From Candidatus Nitrosocosmicus sp. (GTDB taxonomy: Archaea; Thermoproteota; Nitrososphaeria; Nitrososphaerales; Nitrososphaeraceae): a DNA stretch of 64,000 nucleotides. The stretch spans positions 1 to 64,000 of the forward strand of contig JAICXY010000003.1 in NCBI GenBank assembly GCA_025934495.1, in the 5' to 3' direction. Made by a program: the position numbers and the translations under genes. The notes beneath the pieces were generated by a model that was given only the letters and a program-made list of their open reading frames with translations, did no database searches and was not told where the DNA came from. This document shows, in pieces, positions 1 through 10,587 of this stretch; position 1 is the first letter of the stretch; every line of letters begins with the position of its first letter.

Positions 1-180
1 ATCTGTCGATTGAGAAAATATAAGATACTTGCAGATGTATTTAGGAACCGGATCAAGAATACAATAAAGTGTCATATATAGTACAGGTCTGATAAACTAT
101 AGAATGTTATCAGCAGAACTAAAAATCCATATAGTATTCAGTAGAAGGAGTAATATAGGTTGTTTCTAATTATGCAAGAG
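1..180 (+). mobile_element. 3' relic of an IS5-type transposase (family A)
   Basis: The forward strand keeps the degenerate C-terminus of a DDE transposase: a run like VFRNRI followed, after frame changes, by GLINYRM, which resembles the 'VNxR' tail of IS5-type (DDE_Tnp_4) enzymes. Stops and shifts break the frame. It ends near 171-180 in AATTATGCAAGAG, the same terminal sequence seen at about 563-575, 26930 and 31195, so this is the right terminal repeat of the family. A second copy of this tail lies at 48421-48560. It is not functional. Confidence 0.6.
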
Positions 181-235
181 AACTATTGTCTTACTAACCT
201 TTCAACTTTTTTAATATATCAACAAATTTTGCTCT

Positions 236-580
236 GATCAAGGTTAGAGAGAATGCCAGCAAGAGTGTAGGTTATGTAAAGACGACATTAACTAAAAGCA
301 TGAGATCCGTTTTTTATGCCTAATTTAAAGGATTTACCGATACCAAAGATAATTTTTATATCCTATAGTCCTATTGTTTAAATTATATCTATTTATTTCC
401 TATAGTCCTTATTATTTTGCTATTTATTATCGTAAATATCATTAAATTCTTTCACGGTAAGACCAAGGAGGGATTTGAAAAGTTTTGGTTTGGAGGATAA
501 CCTTTCATATGAAAGCAAAGAAAGAACCGGTTAATGAGGAACTATTGCTGTTTGCAGCTAATTATGCAAGATATTTATTA
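236..580 (-). mobile_element. 5' relic of an IS5-type transposase (family A), opposite orientation
   Basis: On the minus strand near 425-495 the reading KLFKSLLGLTVKEFNDIYD can be followed. This matches the N-terminal helix-turn-helix start of IS5-type transposases, and equivalent readings occur at 26765-26840 and 31030-31090. The stretch 255-285 is nearly identical to 26611-26640, which confirms a shared origin. The outer end carries the terminal AATTATGCAAGA repeat near 563. Only the first third of the gene survives, and it abuts the tail of another copy facing the other way. Confidence 0.6.
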
Positions 581-1108
581 TATGAATTTGGAAGAAAAGA
601 TGATAAGAATGTTATATAATGAAGATATTGTAATATTTACATATATAGCTAGGCAAATAAAATGGTTCAAATATTGCTAATACCTTCATTTTATATGTTA
701 TTGTGCAAGAAGAGTTTAGTAAAAATATCAAAGAGTTGGTAAAGAATCTTTGTTAGTCCTCACAGAATAAATCAAAATTTACCGGAAATCTATAAAATAA
801 ATTGAAGATGGCGAGTAAAGAATTTTAACACAAATTCAAAATATTTTTCAATCTTGATGGGATAAATGACAAACAAATATCCCAAAGGTTATCAACAAAA
901 ACAGGGCAAAAAAAATGTTTATTAATATATTCATATACAAATTTCTAAAAGTAGGATTCAATAACAAGAAAACAGGCTTCTGAGTAATACAAGATATTTA
1001 TTGATTTATATGGCTACAAAAAAGAACCTAAAAGAATAAACCTCCAGGTAACAAAATCCAAATGAATCGACCACCCAATTTAGTATTAGTTAAATAAAAA
1101 CCACAGGA
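581..1108. other. Spacer without recognisable gene
   Basis: AT-rich sequence with stops in all frames. I see no conserved coding segment, RNA or structured repeat here. Confidence 0.5.
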
Positions 1109-1699
1109 TTAGCGAATCAATAATAATATTGTAATGCCTAATCCTCCAATACCAAATCCTGCATATGCTAGAAGTTTATTCTTTGCAATTTCTGCGAGTC
1201 CAGTTAATCCGGCCCCTATTATCAATAAAATGGTTATCATATCATATGTTTCTATAGTCTTTGAGATTACTGAGGATGCATTCAATGATTCATTATATAT
1301 TTTTTCTTCTAACGATGCCTTTTCATATAAATTCGCAATGGAATCATTAACAGATTTACCAGCATGTAATTTGTTAAGAAGGGATTGGTATTTAAGGAGT
1401 GATTGTTTATACATCTCCTGATCGTGTTTATTAATTTGGAGTGCCTGTTGATGGATAGTGTTATTTAAATTATCTATTTGTACTTGATATATTTTTTCTC
1501 TTAATTTATGCGATTGATAATCATTCCACCAGTCTTGAGATCTTGTTAAGTGAGAAAGAGTTTGGACTTGTAGATCACTTTTCTTGGAGCTATTTTCTGA
1601 GCCCATAATGGTACTATATATGGCCAAGACTGAAGTAACAATTGCAAATATTGATACAACAAGGAAAAATTTTGTAAGTTTATGATGTGATTCAGCCAT
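1109..1699 (-). CDS. DUF4337-like membrane protein
   Basis: A 196-residue protein. An N-terminal transmembrane helix spans roughly residues 10-30, a soluble helical middle of about 120 residues is rich in Gln, Lys and Leu (probable coiled coil), and two C-terminal helices lie at about 150-170 and 176-195. This order, and the 'QDWWNDYQSHKLRE' segment after the first helix, resemble DUF4337 proteins, whose function is unknown. The gene stands alone between an IS relic and a long spacer. Assignment to DUF4337 is from memory of the pattern; the membrane topology is the firmer claim. Confidence 0.7.
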   Translation of the reverse strand: MAESHHKLTKFFLVVSIFAIVTSVLAIYSTIMGSENSSKKSDLQVQTLSHLTRSQDWWNDYQSHKLREKIYQVQIDNLNNTIHQQALQINKHDQEMYKQSLLKYQSLLNKLHAGKSVNDSIANLYEKASLEEKIYNESLNASSVISKTIETYDMITILLIIGAGLTGLAEIAKNKLLAYAGFGIGGLGITILLLIR

Positions 1700-2400
1700 C
1701 GATCACATGACCTCTGTTTTTCCAGAAAGTGAATCTTTGATACATATAATCTTTAAGATAAAGGGTTGAAAAATAAATACATATATTCTCCAGTATAAAG
1801 TCGTGTATATATGATACCAATTACACATTCATCCTTTTTTCCTAACAATTTATATTTATATTCTATTTATTATCTATGAAACTCTCACTATACTTCACTT
1901 TAAATATGATGTAGTTACTTTACAATTACCATTATTGATACCACCTGTTTTTTCATTATTATAAATTTTTATTTACATTATTTTTTTCTGGTTGTTTATG
2001 CACTACTTTATGCTTCAAGATAATATTTAGGTGTTCATTTTCATCTTGATAAAGAGGAGGTATTTTACTAATTTATGGAATCTCCCTATTAGTTTTAAAT
2101 GATGTTACAATATATGAATTTTTAAAGAAAGAAAATAAGGACATCGAATTTAAAATAGAATTTATTTTCAATTTATTTGAAATCAAAAATTGCTTTTTTA
2201 AGGCAATAATAAATATACAAAACTTTTAAAAGTTAAAGATTTGTTATTTAACAATATTTATATAAAAAAATTAAAAACAAAAAATAAAGGGAAAATTATT
2301 AATAACTAGTAAAATTATAATATTACAAATTAAAGCGTATGTAAAAATAACAAAAGGTATTATGATTTGAAAGTTAAATAATTTAAAAAATAAATAAATG
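1700..2400. other. AT-rich spacer
   Basis: About 700 bases of very AT-rich sequence between two minus-strand genes. It should hold the promoter of the gene at 1109-1699. I see no other feature. Confidence 0.5.
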
Positions 2401-2655
2401 TTATTTGCGATAGGTCGAATCGTCTTCTTTAAAACGACGAGTGAATTCTTTTTCTATTTCTTCCTTTTTTATTATTTCCCCCCTGCGACCAGGTGTTCTT
2501 ACTGCTTGTTGAAAAACTTGTCTTCTTTCATCTTCTAATTCATTGAATCCCCTGTCATGATTATTGATTTGTTGCCTTTTCTTGCGTAACTCGGAAGCAT
2601 AAAATTTAATAAACGTTTCTTCTTGATCATTAACAGTAACATCGCTATTAATCAT
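2401..2655 (-). CDS. Small hypothetical charged protein
   Basis: An 84-residue protein, very rich in Arg, Lys and Glu, probably helical throughout, with segments such as ELRKKRQQ and EKEFTRRFKEDD. It has no signal peptide or membrane segment. Its base composition is clearly higher in GC than the surrounding spacer, which supports real coding. I do not recognise the family. A nucleic-acid or ribosome contact would fit the charge, but that is a guess. Confidence 0.6.
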   Translation of the reverse strand: MINSDVTVNDQEETFIKFYASELRKKRQQINNHDRGFNELEDERRQVFQQAVRTPGRRGEIIKKEEIEKEFTRRFKEDDSTYRK

Positions 2656-3655
2656 TTTTCATCTATAGTATTAGATACTTTATTCCAATATATTAATATT
2701 TAATATACAAGTCAATTAATTAAACAACAAAGATAATTTTGAACAAATTTAATATTTTCAAAATAATGTCCTAATGATTTTACCTTAAATTTTTTTAAGA
2801 GATCGTTTATATATATTTTTATTAAATAGATATTCATTTTTATTTCTGAAATTATTTTATTCACTTTATTATAAATATAATTTAATTGAACATTTGAAAA
2901 AAGAGAAAATAGATTTAGTAATAACACCTCTCAAAATAGATCTAACGAATAAAATTATTTTATTTACTTTTTTTATCGTGTGTCCATAGTATTACATAAA
3001 GGAAAATGTATATCAGATATGGATCTTTCGCTTATTTCTAATTTTGTTATAATGTTTAACAAAGATTTATCTAATCGACTATAGGCTTTAGCTAATTTAT
3101 TTTTCTATGTCTTTGGAATAACATAAATACATTTCTTAGTTCTATCTTTAGTGTATGTCCAGTATTCTCTTTTTATATTTTTTTGTTATGGAAAACTGAA
3201 TTTATTTTGAAATTAAGAAAAATATAAAGGAGGATATTTCTCAAGCAAGAATAAAGTAAATAAACTGATAACGATATGATGATTGTTTTCATATTTTAAT
3301 TATTTACTTACAATGTAAACATCAAAGCTGATTTTTTTTAATTATAACTTTATGTAATTTTATATTTTTATCGTAATCATATAGTGGATTTAAAATTAAT
3401 TTTTATTTCTAATTTAAATTAACAGTTGAAAAGAATTAATTTAAAAATATTCAATGTATTTGCATTCATAATTACAAAAAAGATATTAATCTTATCTTTG
3501 AATTGTTTAATAAGTCGATTTTGTAAATAAGACTTTTTATAAAACCTAATAGTTATTTGTAAAAAATGTAAAAAAAAATAATTAAATTATCAAAAATTCA
3601 TATTTTATCTATAAAATATGGATAACTTTATTAATAGATAGATGGATGAAAGTGT
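2656..3655. other. AT-rich spacer
   Basis: One kilobase of extremely AT-rich DNA. A 71-codon minus-strand frame at 2712-2927 consists mainly of Ile, Lys, Asn and Leu and looks like chance. An AATAGATAGATG stretch at 3633-3644 lies just before the next start codon. Confidence 0.5.
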
Positions 3656-4252
3656 ATGGGTTTATCTCAAACAACCTTAATTTTAATTTGTTTTGTATTG
3701 CTTGTATATATAGCATTCATTATTACCGTCAGTTATACTACAGGGGCTTTGAGGAATGTTTTGGATCAATATCTAAATCTTGATTCTGCACTTTATAATC
3801 TCATCTCTACAGGAACTGATTATATTCATCAAGCAGATACAGGTAAAACTACGTCGACAATATTACTTAATGGTCAAAATTTTAGCAAAAACCAAATTAT
3901 GTTAATAGCTGATTCAACACCATATGCAAGTAAGGGTCATATCGCAGTTACTTTTCCTTGTAATAAAAAAAATCCTGCGCAACCAATATTTCAAGTACTA
4001 GTTGGTAGAGCGCCAGACTTATTCGCAATGCCACTGGGTTATTTACAAGCTATATCTTCAGCTCCCAACATGTGTGTATATCATGGACAATTTGGATTTG
4101 GAGATCCTGTTACTGATGTAGCCTTAAAATACACTGGTGAAGGAAATTTGATATTGAAGGGACCGTATTCAGTAGTGATTACTACTCAGGAAGCATATAT
4201 TCCAAAGGCCAAATCATTTGAGGAACTACAACATTCCCAAATGTCAAAGTAA
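3656..4252 (+). CDS. Membrane-anchored hypothetical protein
   Basis: A 198-residue protein with one N-terminal transmembrane helix (about residues 7-30) and a soluble domain that is probably extracellular. The soluble part contains a beta-rich stretch (residues 65-175) with two cysteines (in FPCNKK and NMCVYH) that could form a disulfide. The ATG at 3656 directly follows an AATAGATAGATG tract, with no Shine-Dalgarno sequence, as expected for a leaderless or short-leader archaeal transcript. I do not recognise the family. The gene stands alone. Confidence 0.65.
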   Translation: MGLSQTTLILICFVLLVYIAFIITVSYTTGALRNVLDQYLNLDSALYNLISTGTDYIHQADTGKTTSTILLNGQNFSKNQIMLIADSTPYASKGHIAVTFPCNKKNPAQPIFQVLVGRAPDLFAMPLGYLQAISSAPNMCVYHGQFGFGDPVTDVALKYTGEGNLILKGPYSVVITTQEAYIPKAKSFEELQHSQMSK

Positions 4253-4424
4253 TATAATACTTGAAATATTAATTATTTTTTTGTTTATTTAAAATAATTA
4301 AATATTTGATATTGTAATGATTTTTGTTTTTATATATATAGGAGAAAGTTAAAATAGTATTAACAATTTTAAGTTGCGAATAATACAATTTTGGCGATTC
4401 TCAAGGTCTAAAAAAATATTCCTG

Positions 4425-4838
4425 TTAAATCATCTCGTTTTCATGTAATTTGTTTAACAATGGATTTAAGATACTCATAAGTTCTTTTTCTCCTAATACC
4501 ATGTGTACACCTATACCAAGAACTATGGATAGCATATTCCTATCTTCCCTCGAAGTATACATTGCACCATTCATTAAATTGAATTCTACCTGATTGGTTT
4601 GTATCCAATCTTTCCATTTTTTTACTCTTTGAGCACTATCTTCTAATGAACTAATAGCATAATCCAAATTGATTCCTTCTTCATTATCAAGAAGATACAG
4701 TTTAATCATTGGAAGCATGAGATTGCCGCCAAAGACCTTTTGATTTTCTTTATTCATTTTATCTATGACTGTTGTCTCCTCATCAAAATCATAATTTTTA
4801 AGGTATTCTTTTTCAATAACCTTCGATTCATTCATCAT
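4425..4838 (-). CDS. Hypothetical cytosolic protein
   Basis: A 137-residue acidic protein, predicted mainly helical, without signal or membrane segments. The C-terminal half holds a hydrophobic helix (MLSIVLGIGVHMVLGEKELM) that may pack in a helical bundle. Two start codons are possible at residues 1 and 2. I do not recognise the family, and the flanks are spacer and an IS relic, so context gives no hint. Confidence 0.6.
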   Translation of the reverse strand: MMNESKVIEKEYLKNYDFDEETTVIDKMNKENQKVFGGNLMLPMIKLYLLDNEEGINLDYAISSLEDSAQRVKKWKDWIQTNQVEFNLMNGAMYTSREDRNMLSIVLGIGVHMVLGEKELMSILNPLLNKLHENEMI

Positions 4839-5121
4839 ATCATAATTGGGAAAAAAATACCCAGCTAAATTCTTATTCCAATCATAGATTTTATAGATAG
4901 TATCAAAATATTCTAATTTCCATAGTTTATTATGATTTTTTTTGGAAATAGCAATACCATAGATCGTAAAATAAAACTAGTATTTCACAGTTGAGGTTTG
5001 TAATTTAGGAAAAATTATATAAATATTAAATTTATCTTTATTTTTTATTTACCTTCAAAATATGAAAGGAGAATTTTTTGGAAAACTAATACAATTTCTA
5101 TTTACCTTTAAATTTTATAAA

Positions 5122-6115
5122 TGCTCTGTTGCATAACTAGATACTATAACTCATTTCTGTATCTGTCTGGTTTATACTATTCTTCTAAATAGGTTATACA
5201 ATGACTTTTAAAATCATCTCCTTTGCCATGTTTTGAAACTTGGTTACAGATACATATACATATATTCTCCAAAGGTTCTCTTTATAGATAAAAAAACTGT
5301 TTCTGCTATCATCTTTACTTCCATACTTTCTTTTCTTTATTCATTTGAGAAGGTCTCTTGTTTGAAACTTGACTTCTCTATTTCTTATCTTGTTGTTTTT
5401 GGACAATATGATTATAGAATTCTTTCTTACTGTTATTGCAGGTGAATCCTTTTCTTTTGCAAAAGATACTTATTCTCATTACTATTATATGAGCATCACC
5501 TAAGGCTAATTCAATTTTAATATCTTTATTGTTTCTTTTCAAATAGATCTATCAATTTTGGCAGACTTTTTGCATTATGTACTTTTTCGTCTATAGTAAC
5601 TTCTAAGGCAAGAATATTTCTTTGGTCTTTATATTTACAGCAATATAGATGGATGGATCTTTTGATAGCCTTTTTTCTTTTTAATCAGCCATTTCTCTTG
5701 CATCCACTGACCGTATTTATTACCTTTATTTCTGTACTGTTTAATGCTATGATTATGCCATCATCATTATCATCCAACATGTTGAAAAAGATATCCAATT
5801 TGTTTATTCTTCTACAAATTTGTGAATAGCATGAATGATCAGGAAGATTCTTTCATATAGTGGCTTTTATGACTCCCTCGATTTGTCTGTATGGTGGATG
5901 AAAATATATTCGGATGTAACCAATGATTAGAATAAAGGAGTCAGGAAAGGAATATGGTTTACCTTTTTTATTTTCATTGATTTTATCAAGATTGTAATCA
6001 CACATGTCCAGAAAATCATGTGAAAAAAGGAATCTCACCTCTTCTTACAAGAGATTGATTATAAGAAGGCCAATTCAACAAATGATTAGTTGGTTCGATC
6101 CCAGCTAAATAGGTT
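5122..6115 (-). mobile_element. Decayed IS5-type element (family B)
   Basis: The minus strand encodes broken pieces of a DDE transposase: an N-terminal LNWPSYNQSLVRRGEI near 6040-6090, a 61-codon open piece at 5853-6038 containing GKPYSFPDSF and YFHPPYRQIEGV, and a DDE-region piece near 5560-5700 containing ILALEVTIDEKVHNAKSLP. The same family is present at 50321-51363 (MNWSDYNQFLVRKGEI and HVHDSKALPEL). The end near 5122 reads TGCTCTGTTGCATAACT, a mutated form of the 17-bp terminal repeat of that other copy. It is clearly non-functional. Confidence 0.75.
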
Positions 6116-6225
6116 TAGTTATACAAAAGCAAATATAAATACAAAATTTATATAATTAATTAAAGATAAAGATAAATAAGTTTTTCGAAATCTTAAATAG
6201 AATGAATTTATAAAAAACATAGCCT

Positions 6226-6336
6226 ATGGAATTTTTTGAAGAGGAGGACGATGAAGATAGAGAGTTTGAAGCAGATTTGTTAGAAGGTGATGATGAAGAG
6301 GAAGATTTGTTAGAAGGTGATGATGAAAATAACTAG
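6226..6336 (+). CDS. Acidic microprotein with an internal tandem repeat
   Basis: A 36-residue open frame starting at ATG 6226 and ending TAG 6334-6336. It is almost entirely Glu, Asp, Leu and Phe, with no lysine and only one arginine. The eight-residue unit DLLEGDDE occurs twice, and the 24 bases encoding it are repeated exactly, separated by two codons. Whether it is translated cannot be judged from sequence alone; the strong composition bias in an AT-rich spacer and the clean repeat argue for it. Function unknown. Confidence 0.4.
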   Translation: MEFFEEEDDEDREFEADLLEGDDEEEDLLEGDDENN

Positions 6337-6910
6337 ATTTTTCAAAGTCTGTATTTTTGAATCCAGTGCTAAATTGAAACATGACTAATCTTTAATCAAA
6401 GTAAAAAGGAAAGATATGCTTTTATAGCATTTCTAAATGATAAACCTAAAGAGTATAGACACAATCCATAACCTATAATTTGCGAGGACGTTCTATTTCT
6501 ATATACTTTAATTGAAATGGACATTTTCGATATAGGTTTTCCTTAAAGTAAGTTAGCAGGGGCAGTAAATACTTTGTTACAATTTAATAATGATTATTTT
6601 TTAACAACTCTAAATTAAATCGATATTGTAAACAAAACAATTATTTTTTGTTTATTTTACCATTATTTTTTGCTATCGTAAAAATGCAAATAAAAATAAA
6701 ATATCTATTTTATAAACAAGATGATTTTAGCCAATTTATTCTGATAGGGGCAATGTAATAATTTAATAGATGTATAAAATAATAAATAGAAAAGAACTCA
6801 TTCTTTTCCTAACGATATCTACTTTTATTATTTCTCACCTAAAAGTAGTATTAAATTAAGCGTTGTTCTTTATTTGTGAAATAAAATTAGTTTATATTCA
6901 AAAGATTGTT
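6337..6910. other. AT-rich spacer
   Basis: About 570 bases with no open frame worth calling and no recognisable relic. Confidence 0.5.
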
Positions 6911-7096
6911 TTATCCATTGCTGTTGACAATTTTATTCACTTCTGTTTTTGATGTTTCTGTAATGTTTTTTACTAGAGGTGAATTTTTAACTTTCTCAAT
7001 ACCATTGAAAACACTAGCTAAAAAATTTGACCAACCCATTCCTATTATTGCAAGTATAATTACTGCTATTAAAAATATTATAATTAAGGTGCTCAT
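6911..7096 (-). CDS. Small single-pass membrane protein
   Basis: A 61-residue protein with an N-terminal hydrophobic helix (residues 2-22) followed by a Gly-Trp turn and a polar tail with Ser, Lys and Asn. It has the look of a small archaeal membrane protein, and Phe, Ile and polar residues are arranged as in real proteins. An overlapping plus-strand frame (6906-7151) is less convincing. I do not recognise the family. Confidence 0.5.
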   Translation of the reverse strand: MSTLIIIFLIAVIILAIIGMGWSNFLASVFNGIEKVKNSPLVKNITETSKTEVNKIVNSNG

Positions 7097-7483
7097 TAAG
7101 GCTTCACTATTATATCGTAAAGCAGATATAAAAAGTAATTGTAGTATTTAAATTTTATGCTTAAATGATTAATATAAACAAATCAGTTATACAGAACAAA
7201 TGGCTTTGTTACCTTAGGAAAGATATTTTATTTTAACTATTGATAAGTGTATCACAATTTTTACAGATATGAAATAGGAATGATATATCATTATTCTACA
7301 GGAAGCCATTGAATTGGTTATACTTGAAATCAATCTGATCAAATAATATTAAGCAGGTTTTTAATATATTTAGTAAAAAATTTCTTAATGCAAATAGATA
7401 GATAATAAAAGGCAGTGGGAAAATCATCTTCAATTGCCTTTTATGATTTCAAATTAATATTAATTTTATTTTATCTCTTTTTG
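7097..7483. other. Spacer
   Basis: About 390 bases without a recognised feature. An AATAGATAGATAA tract lies near 7390, similar to tracts found just before some start codons in this window, but no gene follows it. Confidence 0.4.
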
Positions 7484-8203
7484 TTAAGATATTCCTGTTG
7501 TAAAAATTGAAGATACCAAACACCCGGACAACCCCGAAACCTCGCATCCTAAAATAGTATTAGCGATAATTTTTGATACCCATTTCTTTTGTACTGTCAA
7601 ATCATTTTTTAGATTTGTATTTCCTTGGATAATAGATATGATATTATCAGAATTGATTAATAAATCAACGCTTTTAGAGGTAATATTTACTATAGAAATA
7701 GCAATAGGGGTGCTGGTTTTATCTAAATTTAAAATTTTCAATTTTCCTTGAATATTTTTCCCTAGTGAGACAATCGAATCGGTCTTTTGAATATCCTTTA
7801 TGAGTCCATCAATTAAATTTAATTCAGATATTTTTATTTGATTTTTTAAAAGGAGACTTCGTAAATATATACTAGCCAAATAAGTATCATTTTTATTTAT
7901 ACCGGATTTTACATTCGATATTTGTCTTAAAGACTTTTCAAAAAGTTGATCAATATTATTTGCAAGTTTTTTATTATCTATTATAATATTTGAAGAATTA
8001 TTTGAAAGACAACTTGGTGGGCAATCATCACATTGACTAGTTTTATAATCTATGAAACATCCCAAATAACCCGGTAAAATAGTAGTATTAATATTATTAA
8101 TAGGAACATAATTTAAAGAAAAGGTTTTTTGCGATTGTAAAAAACTTGCTAAAATAATAAAAGGTATAACATATAGAATTATTTTTTTAAAATCAATATA
8201 CAT
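7484..8203 (-). CDS. Secreted or membrane-anchored hypothetical protein
   Basis: A 239-residue protein. Residues 7-25 form a hydrophobic signal or anchor (IILYVIPFIILASFL). Residues 48-65 carry a cysteine cluster, C-x7-C-x2-C-x3-C (GCFIDYKTSQCDDCPPSC), a likely disulfide knot. The rest is helical, with several Asn-x-Ser/Thr sequons that could be N-glycosylated outside the cell. Two further Cys (GCEVSGLSGCLVS) lie near the C-terminus. I do not recognise the family. Confidence 0.6.
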   Translation of the reverse strand: MYIDFKKIILYVIPFIILASFLQSQKTFSLNYVPINNINTTILPGYLGCFIDYKTSQCDDCPPSCLSNNSSNIIIDNKKLANNIDQLFEKSLRQISNVKSGINKNDTYLASIYLRSLLLKNQIKISELNLIDGLIKDIQKTDSIVSLGKNIQGKLKILNLDKTSTPIAISIVNITSKSVDLLINSDNIISIIQGNTNLKNDLTVQKKWVSKIIANTILGCEVSGLSGCLVSSIFTTGIS

Positions 8204-8641
8204 ATTTTACTTTATATTTAGTCCCATATTAGTTATTCTGCGAAAATCTTTTAGATTCAATAGTATTGTTACTCTGAAATAAATAAGTACCTATAAGAAT
8301 TTTGTAAATAAATTGTTAAACACAACTTTATCTTTCACAGTCAAATATTCATTGATATACATTCTTTATACAATATTGAATGCCTAAGATAAATGCTGAA
8401 TAGTTGTTATTTGTTAACGATATTAAAATTAGTAAATTAAAATATGTTTATATTTAGATACATTTACTATGCGAATACAGAATTAGTAAGCTATAATTGA
8501 TTATGGCTTTATTATTTTGCAATAGTAGTAATGTATCGATATTTAGTTTAATTTATCCTTATTAATTTTTATTCTTTAATTTCTAGTCAAGGCAAAAAGA
8601 TATCTTAATCAAAATTTTTGCAATTTTTGACTATCTCTTTG
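8204..8641. other. AT-rich spacer
   Basis: About 440 bases with no recognised feature apart from probable promoter sequence for the flanking minus-strand gene. Confidence 0.4.
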
Positions 8642-8839
8642 TTATTCTATATATTTTTTTATTTTATATTTTGGATTTCTTGAATTATTTCGTAATTTAT
8701 ATCTACAACACGGACAAGATAAGCCATTCCATCTTATGAATATTTCACAAATTTGACACCTTTTTTCATCATCTTCATAACGACATGAATTATAAACTTT
8801 TTTTGATTTATATTTGATACAAATTCCTCTACAAGTCAA
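8642..8839 (-). CDS. Small zinc-binding protein typical of Nitrososphaeria
   Basis: A 65-residue basic protein. It begins MTCRGICIKYKSKK and has cysteine groups CRGIC, CQIC and CPCC arranged as a compact zinc knuckle, followed by a basic tail (KLRNNSRNPKYKIKK). I recognise this pattern as a small zinc-finger protein that recurs, often in several copies, in ammonia-oxidising archaea. Its role is unknown; nucleic-acid binding is a reasonable inference from zinc ligands plus positive charge. The start is fixed by the conserved MTCRGIC opening. Confidence 0.8.
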   Translation of the reverse strand: MTCRGICIKYKSKKVYNSCRYEDDEKRCQICEIFIRWNGLSCPCCRYKLRNNSRNPKYKIKKYIE

Positions 8840-9589
8840 ATTGTGTCAATGCCCTTTTTTATTTTAATATTATTATTTATTTTGAATATAATGCTTTTCA
8901 TATTTTTTTTATCTTTGTATAAAATAACCCATGTTTTTTTATATTTAAATCAGTATATTGTGTATTTCTAATAAAGTTAGTTGATTTATATTGGTGTATT
9001 ATATATGACTTTTTAAACAGTTATTTAATGCTGTTTACTAATAATACATTATCTATATATCTTATTACCCAGATTAATAATTAACTTTTATAGTAAAGGA
9101 TATCCCTATGTTCTCTCTAAAAAGATATAGTTACTAAAGTAATAGTTTAAAAAAGAATAAGTATCACTAACCCTTTTTTCGTCAATTAAAAATAAATGAT
9201 ACAAAAATCGATTTATTTATCATCATTATCAAGATCATCAATCTATTATGGTATTCAAATTTAATTGCATTCCAAGAATTTATATATACGAAATTTTTAT
9301 GTTATCTCTTTTTCTTATATTGCATTTATAATAATTGGTAAATATTATCAATTAAATGTCTGCATTCTCTTTGTTATTATTTTTTAATATTTGAGTAATA
9401 ACACTCAATAGATAAACCATCAAATTAGGAAAATATTGTCCATGTCATTGATATTAAACAAATTACCGTCCATTACCTATTGGAATAAAGTGATATTTCT
9501 CTATGTTATTTTAAAGTTAAACAAAAAGATGAAGAACTCTTGTTCATAATTTATGATATGTCAAACAATGAATAGAGCAAAGGTTGAAG
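8840..9589. other. AT-rich spacer
   Basis: About 750 bases without a gene. I see no coding segment or structured repeat. Confidence 0.4.
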
Positions 9590-9974
9590 ATATAATATAT
9601 ATACTTTACGCCTTTATTTCAAAGAACTATCTTCAAGAAACATAACAAAAGCACTATCGGATTTACCTCTACAAGTCATCAAACTACAGTAAGAGATTAG
9701 GTCCAATAAATCAAACTGCAAAAAGATTGATTAATCGGGAAACAAAGATTGTCAAATCTATAATCGATTAAACTCATTAGAGTTGGCTTAATATATTTGA
9801 ATAGATAATATTGAATCCATGAATAGAGATAGTCTGTTTAAGAATTTCCTATGAATCAAATATCTGTTGCATGGAGCGGTTTCTGTCCGATATTATAGAG
9901 AATAGGGAAAGAACACCATTTTTCACCTGACGAAGTAACATGTATCCTCACGAGCCTATTGGTTTTTGAACTTG
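9590..9974 (+). mobile_element. 5' part of an IS6-type relic, cut by an IS630 insertion
   Basis: From about 9606 the forward frame reads LRLYFKELSSRNITKAL, which matches the N-terminal region of the IS6-type transposase relic at 37308-37994 (LYLYFLDGLSYRNTAKAL). Stops soon break the frame. The matching 3' end of this relic lies beyond the IS630 element, at 11110-11245, so the IS630 copy jumped into an already present IS6 copy. Confidence 0.55.
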
Positions 9975-10071
9975 TATACCAATTAGCACAAGTATGCTAA
10001 ACAATTTATCTGAATAATTATAATAAAACACAAAAGCTATCTAGACCCTTATATCATTCTACATATTCTCA

Positions 10072-10587
10072 ATGCTATCACCGACCAAATCCAAATTGGT
10101 TAATCTATACAAAAAAGAAAATGATCCAAAAGTAAAGGAAAGGTTACTGCTAATTATCAAAGTACAAGAAGATGGACAAATTCCTTTTCGTGTTGTAAAA
10201 GAGATGCATCGAAGTAATCCCTGGGCTTCCGATTGGTTAAAAAGATATGATAGGGAAGGCTTGAAAGGACTAAAAGATAGGACAAAAACCGGTAGACCAC
10301 CTGAGATGTCCGAAGAGATTAGTTTGAGTATAAAGAAAGAATTATCCAACTCTAATCAAGGTTGGACAACCAAACAGGTGGAAGAGTTAATCATAAAGAA
10401 AAGTGGAATAAAATATCACTATACCCACATATATCGTATCCTTCGAAAATGGGGATTTAAACAAAAGGTTCCAAGAAAGGTACATGTTAATACTGCATCA
10501 CCAGAGGAAAAAGAGGCTTTCAAAAAAAGGTTGCCCAAATACTTGTGGATATGCAGCAGCAGCAGCAGGAAGATAGATTTACCATAG
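10072..10587 (+). CDS. IS630 transposase, N-terminal part (DNA-binding)
   Basis: This frame of 171 residues carries the paired winged-helix/HTH region that binds transposon ends: a first HTH at about residues 15-60 (including MHRSNPWASDWLKRYDREG) and a second at 75-145 ending in the linker VPRKVHVNTASPEEKEAFKKR. The frame then meets A7 and runs into chance sequence (a Cys and Ser run from the CAG repeat) before a stop. Reading -1 from the A7 run joins it exactly to the catalytic half, giving a normal IS630 protein of about 335 residues. The last 20 or so residues are therefore out of frame. Confidence 0.75.
   Translation: MLSPTKSKLVNLYKKENDPKVKERLLLIIKVQEDGQIPFRVVKEMHRSNPWASDWLKRYDREGLKGLKDRTKTGRPPEMSEEISLSIKKELSNSNQGWTTKQVEELIIKKSGIKYHYTHIYRILRKWGFKQKVPRKVHVNTASPEEKEAFKKRLPKYLWICSSSSRKIDLP

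Noticed and set aside
2712-2927. 71-codon minus-strand open frame
   Set aside because: Composition is Ile, Lys, Asn and Leu only, as expected from AT-rich spacer; no protein-like pattern.
5233-5445. 70-codon plus-strand frame
   Set aside because: It lies opposite the decayed IS5 family B transposase and has no independent support.
6080-6115. tRNA-like T-arm GTTGG-TTCGATC-CCAGC
   Set aside because: The arm pairs, but no acceptor or anticodon stem is found at the right distance; it lies at the start of an IS relic.
6906-7151. 81-codon plus-strand frame
   Set aside because: It is antisense to the small membrane protein at 6911-7096, whose residue pattern is the more natural.
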